Origin: Methylacidiphilales bacterium
GTDB taxonomy: Bacteria; Verrucomicrobiota; Verrucomicrobiia; Methylacidiphilales; UBA1321
DNA length: 64,000 nucleotides
Direction: 5' to 3'
Assembly (NCBI GenBank): GCA_026225555.1
Contig: JAMFSY010000051.1
Span: 38,407-102,406 of the forward strand
Of the stretch, positions 51,155 through 58,920 are shown one piece after another. How positions within the stretch are numbered: the stretch's first letter is position 1; each line of letters opens with the position of its first letter. The notes under the pieces were generated by a model, which did no database searches, was not told the origin of the DNA, and saw only the letters and a list, made by a program, of their open reading frames with translations. A program made the translations under genes and the position numbers.

Positions 51155-51682
51155 ATGTCTATGAAACCCTCCCTGTTAACCCTCGCCTGTTTGCTCGCTG
51201 CTCCCGCCCTCACCTTATCCCTCAGCCCGCTGGCTCACGCGGCGGATGCCTCCGCTGGCGACAAGGCCTTCGTGCAGAAAGCAGCCGTCGGCGGCATGTT
51301 TGAAGTGGAATCCGGCAAAGTCGCCCAGGAAAAAGGCGCCTCGCAGGACGTGAAAGATTTCGGTTCCAAGATGGTGGAAGATCACGGCAAGGCCAATGAC
51401 GAGTTGAAAGGCATTGCCAGCTCCAAGGGAATTGAGATCCCCACCGCGCTGGATTCCAAACACCAGAAGATGCTGGATACCCTCAACGGTCTCTCCGGCG
51501 AGGCTTTCGACAAGGAGTACCTGAAGGACATGACGGCCGGCCATAAGGCGACCGATACGTTGATGTCGAAAGAAGCGAGCTCGGGCCAGGACAGTGACCT
51601 GAAGACCTTTGCCGGCAAGACGGACCAGACCGTCAAGATGCATATCTCGATGTTGAATGACATCAAGGCGAAGAAGAAATAA
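51155..51682 (+). CDS. DUF4142 periplasmic ferritin-like-fold protein
   Basis: 175 residues. Signal peptide ending near SPLAHAAD. The body is an all-helical DUF4142 domain (FVQKAAVGGMFEVESGKVAQEKGA, DFGSKMVEDHGKANDELKGIA, FDKEYLKDMTAGHKATDTLM) with periodic His/Glu residues. DUF4142 proteins are periplasmic, often near general stress genes; biochemical function unknown. Own sigma-54-like promoter and terminator. Confidence 0.9.
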   Translation: MSMKPSLLTLACLLAAPALTLSLSPLAHAADASAGDKAFVQKAAVGGMFEVESGKVAQEKGASQDVKDFGSKMVEDHGKANDELKGIASSKGIEIPTALDSKHQKMLDTLNGLSGEAFDKEYLKDMTAGHKATDTLMSKEASSGQDSDLKTFAGKTDQTVKMHISMLNDIKAKKK

Positions 51683-51705
51683 GACAACCATCCCTATTCT
51701 GAAGG

Positions 51706-51738
51706 ACCGGATGATTTCAACTCCATCCGGTTCTTTTT
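51706..51738 (+). terminator. Terminator after the DUF4142 gene
   Basis: ACCGGATG (51706-51713) pairs with CATCCGGT (51724-51731), then TCTTTTT. 8-bp stem, 10-base loop. Confidence 0.8.
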
Positions 51739-51773
51739 GTATCTATTTCCTTATCTATCGGGCACTGGGCTGA

Positions 51774-53075
51774 ATGACCTCTCCGCGTCAATCGACATCG
51801 GCCTCGCCTTCGGGTAACTCTTCGCCCAAAGGACCAATCCGTCGGTTCTTCGCCCTTCTCGGTCCGGGCGTCGTGACAGGAGCTGCCGATGACGATCCGT
51901 CCGGCATCGTCACCTACTCGATTGCGGGCGCGCAGCTTGGCACCACGATGCTGTGGACCGCGCTGCTGTCGTGGCCGCTGATGTATTCCGTGCAAATGAT
52001 GTGCGCCCGGATCGGCATGGTCTCAGGCGCGGGATTAATGGACGCCCTCCGCAAAAAGTTTCCCCAACCAGTCCTGATTGGCCTGGGCTTGGCCCTCTTC
52101 ATCGCCAACACCATCAACGTCGGCGCCGACCTATCCGGCATGGCCGATGTCATGAATCTTTTGACCGACGTTCCCACGGGACTTTGGGTCGTCGTCTTTG
52201 GCCTGGGCATTATTATTGCCACGGTAAGATTTCGTTATGCGGCGATTGCCTCGATCTTGAAATGGCTGGCCGCCGTTTTGTTCGCTTATGTTATTACCGC
52301 CTTCCTGGTGCACCCGAACTGGCACGAAGTTTTGGCCGCCACTTTCCTGCCCTCGGCCCTGAAAACACATACCCAGTGGGCGACGCTCGTCGCCATTCTC
52401 GGCACGACCATCAGCCCTTATCTCTTTTTCTGGCAGGCTTCGCAGGAAATCGAGGAGGGCAAAGCCAAAGGGCAAGTCACCCGAGCCAGCCGTCGCGGCG
52501 CCACTCCGAACGAGCTGAGAAACCGCGCGATCGACGTGGGACTGGGTGGATTTTTTTCCAACCTGATCATGTATTTCATCATTCTGACCACCGCTCTGAC
52601 CTTGCATCAGCATGGCATCACCCAGATCCAGTCCTCGAAGGACGCTGTTCAGGCCCTTAAGCCTTTTGCCGGCCAATTCGCCGCTCTTCTCTATGCCACG
52701 GGCCTGGTCGGCGTTGGGTTCCTGGCCATTCCCACGCTGGCCGGTTCGGCGGCCTACGCCTTCACTGAGATTTTCGGTTTTCGCCAAGGGCTTGATGAGA
52801 CTCTATTTCGCGCCCGCGCTTTCTATGGAGTTCTGACTCTCTCCATCCTGCTCGGAATCGGCCTCACGTTCACCCACATCAAACCGGTCGATGCGCTGTT
52901 TTGGACGGCGGTAATCAACGGCGTCCTCGCACCCTTTCTGCTCGTCGGAATCCTTATGGTGGCCTCTGATCGGAAAATCATGAGAAATCAGCCCAGCTCC
53001 CGTTCAGCCCAAATCGTCGTGGGGCTCACCACCTTGGGAATGTTCGCCGCTGCGGCGGGACTTTTCTTTCTCTAA
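51774..53075 (+). CDS. Nramp-related divalent-metal transporter with altered metal-site motifs
   Basis: 433 residues with about eleven TM segments. TM1 has DDDPSGI where classical Nramp has DPGN; TM6 has SPYLFFWQASQ where classical proteins have MPH. This places it in the non-canonical Nramp-related group, some of which move Mg2+ or have unknown cargo. Asp-Pro is kept, so cation transport is likely; manganese or iron import should not be assumed. No promoter found. Confidence 0.85.
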   Translation: MTSPRQSTSASPSGNSSPKGPIRRFFALLGPGVVTGAADDDPSGIVTYSIAGAQLGTTMLWTALLSWPLMYSVQMMCARIGMVSGAGLMDALRKKFPQPVLIGLGLALFIANTINVGADLSGMADVMNLLTDVPTGLWVVVFGLGIIIATVRFRYAAIASILKWLAAVLFAYVITAFLVHPNWHEVLAATFLPSALKTHTQWATLVAILGTTISPYLFFWQASQEIEEGKAKGQVTRASRRGATPNELRNRAIDVGLGGFFSNLIMYFIILTTALTLHQHGITQIQSSKDAVQALKPFAGQFAALLYATGLVGVGFLAIPTLAGSAAYAFTEIFGFRQGLDETLFRARAFYGVLTLSILLGIGLTFTHIKPVDALFWTAVINGVLAPFLLVGILMVASDRKIMRNQPSSRSAQIVVGLTTLGMFAAAAGLFFL

Positions 53076-53210
53076 GAACAGCATTCTACAGCAATTTGCC
53101 AGTCAGCCTTTCATGAGTCGGGCAGACTGTTTTTAACAAAAGCCACGTCTCTTGTTCCCACTGTTTTTAACTTCCTCGGGGTATAGGGCTTAAAAAATGG
53201 CCCGGCTTTT

Positions 53211-53226
53211 TGGCACGATGACTGCC
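53211..53226 (+). promoter_or_regulatory. Sigma-54-type promoter of the YqjD-like gene
   Basis: TGGCACGATGACTGCC has the full -24 element TGGCACG, and GG (53212-53213) and GC (53224-53225) 10 bases apart. Best match of the four in this region. Start expected near 53237, 42 bases before the ATG. The rest of 53076-53278 shows no other element. Confidence 0.65.
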
Positions 53227-53278
53227 TAGAAAATCCAGTCGAGATTCGCCCAAACGAAAAAATCGCCTAAGTTAATTT

Positions 53279-53521
53279 ATGGAAAATAATTCAACCTCTC
53301 ATACCCGTGAAGCCTTGGTGAAGGATATCTCGGCCCTTAAACGGGACGTGGTGCAAGTCGCCCAGGACGTCAAACATCATGCCGAAGCCCATGTGGATGC
53401 CACCAAGCAACACATCAATAAAAAGGTCCAGGCCGCGCGTGACGCCATGTCGGCTCAGCCTTTGGCCCTGATTGGAATCGGTTTCCTTCTCGGTTTTATT
53501 CTGGCCTCGCGCCGGAGATAA
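53279..53521 (+). CDS. YqjD/ElaB/DUF883-like membrane protein
   Basis: 80 residues. Helical, heptad-like region (LVKDISALKRDVVQVAQDVKH, KKVQAARDAM) and a single C-terminal TM anchor (LALIGIGFLLGFILASRRR). This is the layout of the stationary-phase ribosome-binding inner-membrane proteins YqjD/ElaB in E. coli. Function here is by resemblance only. Confidence 0.8.
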   Translation: MENNSTSHTREALVKDISALKRDVVQVAQDVKHHAEAHVDATKQHINKKVQAARDAMSAQPLALIGIGFLLGFILASRRR

Positions 53522-53534
53522 TAACGAACTTTTG

Positions 53535-53721
53535 ATGAGCGCCGAACCCAAAGGAAACCTAGCCTCGGCCACTTTCCTCCGGGTCGGTCACGCTCGGAAG
53601 TTCCTCCGCAGAAGGAGCCGCGCGCATTGCACCCCTTGGGGCGTCTGGCGAAGCTCTGGCCAAGGGCTTTGATAAACCGGAGTTGGCTCCGGCACCCGCT
53701 GCGGCCGCCGATAACCATTAA
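53535..53721 (+). pseudogene. Possible frameshifted small gene
   Basis: From the ATG at 53535 a frame reads MSAEPKGNLASATF and stops at 53672 after an Arg-rich, codon-poor stretch. A shift near 53577 gives a better frame (SGSVTLGSSSAEGAARIAPL..., ending PELAPAPAAAADNH at the TAA at 53719-53721). The two halves may be one small damaged gene next to the YqjD-like gene. Weak evidence; it may instead be noncoding. Confidence 0.25.
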
Positions 53722-53734
53722 TCCTCTTTCTTCT

Positions 53735-54061
53735 ATGAATGTTGCTCATCTCTATGACGCCAAGGCGTGGTTTGAAGTTTTGCAGACTTCCAAGCGCACT
53801 CAGACCGCCGTCATGACCCTCTCTTCCGGTGGCCAAAGTTCGGAGGAAATGAACGTCCACAAGCGAAGCGATCAAGTACTCCTCGTCATAGAAGGCGAGG
53901 TGCATGCCGAAGTCGATGGCGAGAAGCGGGTGCTGCACGCGGGCGATGTTTGTCTGGTAGAAGCTGGCACAAAGCATCGGTTTGAAAATATCGGCCGCAA
54001 GAGGGCCCTGACTTTCAATGTCTATACGCCCTCCGAATACGCCCCGAACGAGAAAGGTTGA
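53735..54061 (+). CDS. Small single-domain cupin protein
   Basis: 108 residues from the ATG at 53735 (the frame is open upstream). One cupin_2 domain: VHKRSDQVLLVIEGEVHAEVDGE (motif 1, with only some of the metal ligands) and LHAGDVCLVEAGTKHRFENI (motif 2 His). A sugar isomerase- or binding-type role is possible; no substrate can be named. Lies in the stress island. Confidence 0.82.
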   Translation: MNVAHLYDAKAWFEVLQTSKRTQTAVMTLSSGGQSSEEMNVHKRSDQVLLVIEGEVHAEVDGEKRVLHAGDVCLVEAGTKHRFENIGRKRALTFNVYTPSEYAPNEKG

Positions 54062-54149
54062 AGGGCAGCCTGCATCCGCTCTCTTGCGAAACGCAATAGG
54101 GAAAGACCACTAGCTTCATAAGTCCTACAAATAGCGCCACATCGAGCCA

Positions 54150-54165
54150 TGGCATGGATCAAGCT
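54150..54165 (+). promoter_or_regulatory. Sigma-54-type promoter of the PfpI-like gene
   Basis: TGGCATGGATCAAGCT has GG (54151-54152) and GC (54163-54164) exactly 10 bases apart and TGGCA-G in the -24 element; the -12 side is weaker (AAGC for TTGC). Start expected near 54176, 22 bases before the ATG. Confidence 0.45.
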
Positions 54166-54197
54166 AAAATGAATCCGAACTCTCAACCCCCTCAATT

Positions 54198-54779
54198 ATG
54201 AAACCGACTCTCAATGGAAAGAAAGTGGCCATTCTTATCGCGGATGGTTTTGAACAAGTCGAAATGACCGAGCCGAGAAAAGCCCTGCAGGATGCCGGCG
54301 CGGTGACGCAGATCGTTTCACCTAACGACCGCAAAGTGAAGGGCTGGAACCATGACAAGGAAGGCGACGCCTTTGACGTGGACATTAAAATCGAGGACGC
54401 CGAGGCGGACGATTTCGACGCCCTTCTTCTCCCCGGTGGCGTGATGAATCCGGACACTCTCCGGACGATTCCTGAAGCGGTCGAATTCGTTCGACACTTC
54501 TTCGAGGAAGGCAAGCCGGTCGCGGCCATTTGTCACGGGCCGCAGTTGTTGATTGAAGCCGGAGTCGTGAAGGGCCGCAAGCTGACGTCTTTCCCCTCTC
54601 TCAAGACCGATCTCACCAATGCCGACGCGACTTGGACCGATGAAGTCGTCGTGACTGATAACGGTCTGGTCACCAGCCGGAAACCATCTGACATTCCCGA
54701 TTTCAATAAGAAGATGATCGAGGAATTTGCCGAGGGCTTCCATGTCGTACAGCAGGAAAGCGCGGCGGTCGCCCGTTAG
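54198..54779 (+). CDS. PfpI/YhbO-type DJ-1 superfamily protein
   Basis: 193 residues. GFEQVEMTEPRKAL carries the conserved Glu and AAICHGPQLLIEAGVVKGRKL the catalytic Cys-His; this is the PfpI/YhbO subgroup, induced by general stress in other bacteria and proposed as protease or deglycase. Distinct from the YajL-like protein at 36615. Precedes ligD by 73 bases. Confidence 0.92.
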   Translation: MKPTLNGKKVAILIADGFEQVEMTEPRKALQDAGAVTQIVSPNDRKVKGWNHDKEGDAFDVDIKIEDAEADDFDALLLPGGVMNPDTLRTIPEAVEFVRHFFEEGKPVAAICHGPQLLIEAGVVKGRKLTSFPSLKTDLTNADATWTDEVVVTDNGLVTSRKPSDIPDFNKKMIEEFAEGFHVVQQESAAVAR

Positions 54780-54852
54780 GTTTTTCGAGGTTGGTAAACC
54801 GTGATTCCCAATCTATGGGACTGCGGTCTTTGCTTGGATTGAAATTGCCTGC

Positions 54853-57420
54853 ATGAAACAAGAAAGCACCTTCAAGGTCGATGGACGGGAACTTCGTTTA
54901 ACGCATCTCGAAAAAATCCTTTATCCCGAGGCCGGTTTTACGAAGGGTCAGGTGATTGATTACTATGCCCGAATCGCGCCCGTGCTTCTTCCTCATTTGC
55001 GCGACCGTCCCCTCACCCTCAAGCGTTATCCCAATGGCGTGGAGGAAGAATTCTTCTATGAAAAGAGGGCGCCCAAATATCGACCGAAATGGTTTAAGAC
55101 GGCCGCGGTTCCCAGCGAGCGCGATCCGACGGGATCGATCGATTACTGTATCGTCAACGATCTCTCCAGCCTGATCTGGGTCGCGAACTTGGCGGATCTG
55201 GAACTGCATCCCTTCCTCGCCAAAAAACAAAATGTCGAATGCCCCACCCAGATCGTCTTCGATCTCGATCCGGGCGCTCCCGCCGACGTAACCGATTGCG
55301 CGGAGGTCGCCCTATGGATTCGGGATGCCCTCGAAGAGCTCGGCCTGAAGTGCTTCGTTAAATCGAGCGGCTCCAAGGGACTGCAAATTCATGTCCCGCT
55401 CAACACGTCCACCAGCTACGCCATTACCAAACCCTTCGCCAAAGCGCTGGCCATGGCAATGGAGGAAGCCCATCCGGATCGGGTCGTTTTCGATATGAAA
55501 AAGGCGCTCCGCCCCGGCAAAGTGCTGATCGACTGGAGCCAGAATGATTCGAGCAAGACAACCGTTCTCGCTTATTCGCTGCGGGCCAAATCTCAGCCCT
55601 ATGTGGCCACGCCTCTCGCTTGGGAAGAGGTAAGCCGTTGTGCGAAAAAGGATGATCCCCAACATGTTTTCTTCAATACCGAGCAAGTTCTTCGTCGCGT
55701 GGAGAAAAAGGGAGATATCTTCGCGGAAGTTCTGACCCTGAAGCAAAAGCTGCCAAAAAACATGGTCCCTAAACTTGTCCCGCCCCCTTCAGCTGAGAGT
55801 CTCAAAAAGTACCACGCCAAGCGGAATTTCAAGCAGACGCATGAGCCAAAAGGCGACGAAAAGACGCCGACTTCAGGCGAATCTCTTTTCGTCATCCAAA
55901 AGCATGATGCCTCTCGCCTTCACTATGACTTCCGGTTGGCGATGGATGGCGTATTGAAATCGTGGGCGGTGCCCAAGGGAATTCCCACCCGAAAGGGCGA
56001 ACGTCATCTTGCCGTCGAGGTGGAAGATCATCCGCTCGATTACGCGAAATTCGAAGGGATCATTCCTCAGGGAAATTATGGCGGTGGCACCGTGATGGTC
56101 TGGGACACCGGCACTTATCAAATGTTGGGCGGCTCGCCTTTGGAAGCCCATAAGCAGGGCTTGCTTCACTTCGCCTTGAAGGGAAAGAAGCTCAACGGTG
56201 AATGGTCGCTGGTGCGGATGAATCGCTCCCGTTCAGATAAGAACGAGTGGCTCCTCCTGAAGTCTGGAGAAAATACCACGGCCATCACCAAAAAGTTGGA
56301 CAATCAATCGACCATCACTCATCGCACCATGGCCAAAATAGCGGGCGATCAGGACGCCACCTGGCAAAGCAACCCGGAAGATCCGCTCAAGAGTCATGCC
56401 GGTAAAACCAAGACGACCCGTGCCACTTCCGAGTCATCATCACACCTCGAGCGGCTTTTCGTGGAACCGATGAAGTGCCTTCCCCGCGCGGAAGTTCCCG
56501 AGGGTCCAGACTGGCTATATGAATTTAAATTCGACGGGTATCGCTCGCTCGCCATTTGCAAAAAAGGGATGGCCTTGTTGCTTTCCCGAAACCGCAAAAC
56601 CCTGAACGAACGCTTTCCTGATCTCGCGGAGGAAGTTGGAAAGATCCCCGCCCAGGAAGCCATTCTGGACGGGGAAATCGTCGCGCCGGACAAAGATAAC
56701 CGGCCTTCCTTTCAAATCCTGCAAAACTATGAGCAGGGTCCACCCCTCCTCTACTATTTTTTCGATCTCCTTTCGCTAAACGGAAAGGACCTCACCGGCG
56801 AGCCTTTGGAAGAGCGGAGAAAACAACTCCGCAAGCTGCTCAAGGACGTTTCTCCCCGCCTCCTGGTATCCGAGGATCTTCCGGGAACGGCCAAGAAAGT
56901 ATGGGCAGCCATTCGCAAGGAACATCTCGAGGGGATCGTCGCTAAGCGTCGGAAATCAGTTTACGAAGCAGGGCAACGCTCCGGGCAATGGGTCAAGGTC
57001 AAGGCGATTAACCAACAGGATTTCGTCATTGGTGGATTCACCGAGCCCAAGGGCGGGCGATCTCATTTCGGGGCCCTACTCATCGGCGTCCAGGAGAAAA
57101 AGGGACTGCGTTTTTGCGGTAAAGTAGGCACCGGTTTCAATCAAAAATTACTCGCCTCGCTTTATCTCCAGATGAAGAAACTGAAGATCGAAAAGTGCCC
57201 CTTCTTTAATTTACCCAAAGCCCGTTCAGGACGCTGGGGAGGCGGAATCACCGCCACCGAGATGAAGCGGTGCACGTGGATCAAGCCGGCATTGATTGCC
57301 GAAATCCAATTCACCGAGTGGACCGAAGATGGTTCCCTGCGCCATCCCGCCTTCCTGGGCTTGCGGGACGATGTCTCGCCCGCCGACGTCCATCGCGAGA
57401 CGCCGGAAAAGAAGCGGTAG
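54853..57420 (+). CDS. ligD: ATP-dependent DNA ligase LigD (polymerase-phosphoesterase-ligase)
   Basis: 855 residues. Domain order POL-PE-LIG, as in mycobacterial LigD: polymerase/primase domain about 1-290 with metal motif DLDPG; 3'-phosphoesterase about 320-480 with His351, His357 and Asp359 (HDASRLHYDFRL); ligase about 535-855 with the nucleotidyl Lys559 in the KxDG motif (YEFKFDGYR), ILDGEIVAPD and EGIVAKRR. It trims, fills and seals ends held by Ku (50064). The order differs from the PE-LIG-POL of Pseudomonas. Confidence 0.97.
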   Translation: MKQESTFKVDGRELRLTHLEKILYPEAGFTKGQVIDYYARIAPVLLPHLRDRPLTLKRYPNGVEEEFFYEKRAPKYRPKWFKTAAVPSERDPTGSIDYCIVNDLSSLIWVANLADLELHPFLAKKQNVECPTQIVFDLDPGAPADVTDCAEVALWIRDALEELGLKCFVKSSGSKGLQIHVPLNTSTSYAITKPFAKALAMAMEEAHPDRVVFDMKKALRPGKVLIDWSQNDSSKTTVLAYSLRAKSQPYVATPLAWEEVSRCAKKDDPQHVFFNTEQVLRRVEKKGDIFAEVLTLKQKLPKNMVPKLVPPPSAESLKKYHAKRNFKQTHEPKGDEKTPTSGESLFVIQKHDASRLHYDFRLAMDGVLKSWAVPKGIPTRKGERHLAVEVEDHPLDYAKFEGIIPQGNYGGGTVMVWDTGTYQMLGGSPLEAHKQGLLHFALKGKKLNGEWSLVRMNRSRSDKNEWLLLKSGENTTAITKKLDNQSTITHRTMAKIAGDQDATWQSNPEDPLKSHAGKTKTTRATSESSSHLERLFVEPMKCLPRAEVPEGPDWLYEFKFDGYRSLAICKKGMALLLSRNRKTLNERFPDLAEEVGKIPAQEAILDGEIVAPDKDNRPSFQILQNYEQGPPLLYYFFDLLSLNGKDLTGEPLEERRKQLRKLLKDVSPRLLVSEDLPGTAKKVWAAIRKEHLEGIVAKRRKSVYEAGQRSGQWVKVKAINQQDFVIGGFTEPKGGRSHFGALLIGVQEKKGLRFCGKVGTGFNQKLLASLYLQMKKLKIEKCPFFNLPKARSGRWGGGITATEMKRCTWIKPALIAEIQFTEWTEDGSLRHPAFLGLRDDVSPADVHRETPEKKR

Positions 57421-57424
57421 ACTT

Positions 57425-58912
57425 CTAGTGAGTCGGCAAGTCGGCGTGGGATCCGAACGGAATCGGCGCGGGCTGCTCCGGCGCCAGTTCCCGGGCGTCC
57501 CATCCGCCGCCGAGCGCCTTGATCAGACGGACGGTGGCGTAGAGCTGCTGGCCGCGAACCTGGGAATCGGTTCGCTCTGTGCTCAGCCGGGTTTCGTCGG
57601 CGACGATCACATCGGTATAATTTGTCTCGCCCACCAGGAATCGCTTTTTCTCCAGATCGGTCGCCTGTCGCGAAGACTGGACCGACTGCCGCAGGGCATC
57701 CGTCTCGCGAGCGAGGAAGCGCAAATCGGCCAGCGCATTTTCCACATCCTTCACAGAATTCAAGACGCTGCTCCGATAACTGGACACCGCCTGGTCATAC
57801 TGGGCGCGGGCGATTTGCAGATTGGAATTATTCTGTCCACCATCGAAAATCGGCAGGCTGATGCTGGGGCCGAAGGACCAGATGGTATTCTGCCAATGGA
57901 AAAGGTCGGTCGCCCGCGCGCTTAATACGCCGCCCTGACCGGTCAGGGAAAGGGAGGGAAAGAAAGCGGCATAGGCCACGCCAATCTGCGCATTCCTCGC
58001 CGCCATCGTCCGCTCCGCTTCGGCCACATCCGGCCGCCGTTCCAAGAGCGAAGCAGGCAACCCCACTGGAATACTTGGCGGCTTCAGATCGAGCGGATGG
58101 GAAGGAAGATTCAGCTCCGCCACGGTCGTTCCGCAGAGGACGGCGATGGCGTTTTCCGTTTCCGCCCGATTCTGCTCCACCTCGTCGAGCTGAGCTTCAG
58201 CGTTGGTCAGGTCGGTCGCCGCCTGCGCGACATCCACATTTGTCGCCCGGCCCGCCTGCACGCGCACCTTATTGATGCGCAACGATTCGGTGCGCGCCTT
58301 CACCGTATCCTCGAGAATGCGGGTCTCGGAATCGTACTCCCGCAAGGTGAGATATTCGACCGCGACATCGCTGTTCAACGTCAGCAGCACGTTTTGATAA
58401 TCGGCCACTGAAGCCTGCGCCTGCGCTTGCGCCGCCTCGAAGGACCGGCGAACACGCCCCCAGAGATCAATCTCATAACTAAGATCCAGAGGCACGCTGA
58501 AGGAATTGTAGGGCTCGAGCCGGGTGAGAATTCCGGGAATCGGTATCTTCGCAAACTGGGGATTATCCGCGGGCAATTGGGTCCGCGTATAGGACGCATT
58601 GGCTGTGATCGTGGGGAAAAACGAAGCGCCCTGCAGCCGGGCGCGGGCGCGGGCCTCATCCACCCGCCCGACGGCCTCCTGCAAATTCTGATTCTGCGCG
58701 GCGGCCAGACTTTCCATGCGGTTCAAATCGGAATCGCGGAAGAGTTCCCACCAGGGTCCCTTGGCCAATTCATCGCGAGGCTCCGCTTTTTTCCAATGCC
58801 AATCCATCGGCAACGCGACCGGCGCGGGACGATGATAATTCGGCCCGACCGAGCAACCAGTCAGGAGGCCGAGAGTCGCCAAAAAGCCAAGGCGGAGAGA
58901 AAAAGTTTTCAT
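57425..58912 (-). CDS. NodT/OprM-type outer-membrane efflux lipoprotein
   Basis: 495 residues from the ATG at 58912 (an upstream TTG at 58924 overlaps the MFS stop). Signal with lipobox LLTGCSVGPNY. Two repeated OEP halves of coiled-coil and beta segments, as in TolC/OprM (RARARLQGASFFPTITANASY, LEKKRFLVGETNYTDVIVAD). Outer-membrane channel of the tripartite EmrAB-type pump. Last gene of the TetR operon. Confidence 0.94.
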   Translation of the reverse strand: MKTFSLRLGFLATLGLLTGCSVGPNYHRPAPVALPMDWHWKKAEPRDELAKGPWWELFRDSDLNRMESLAAAQNQNLQEAVGRVDEARARARLQGASFFPTITANASYTRTQLPADNPQFAKIPIPGILTRLEPYNSFSVPLDLSYEIDLWGRVRRSFEAAQAQAQASVADYQNVLLTLNSDVAVEYLTLREYDSETRILEDTVKARTESLRINKVRVQAGRATNVDVAQAATDLTNAEAQLDEVEQNRAETENAIAVLCGTTVAELNLPSHPLDLKPPSIPVGLPASLLERRPDVAEAERTMAARNAQIGVAYAAFFPSLSLTGQGGVLSARATDLFHWQNTIWSFGPSISLPIFDGGQNNSNLQIARAQYDQAVSSYRSSVLNSVKDVENALADLRFLARETDALRQSVQSSRQATDLEKKRFLVGETNYTDVIVADETRLSTERTDSQVRGQQLYATVRLIKALGGGWDARELAPEQPAPIPFGSHADLPTH

Positions 58913-58920
58913 GATTGAGC

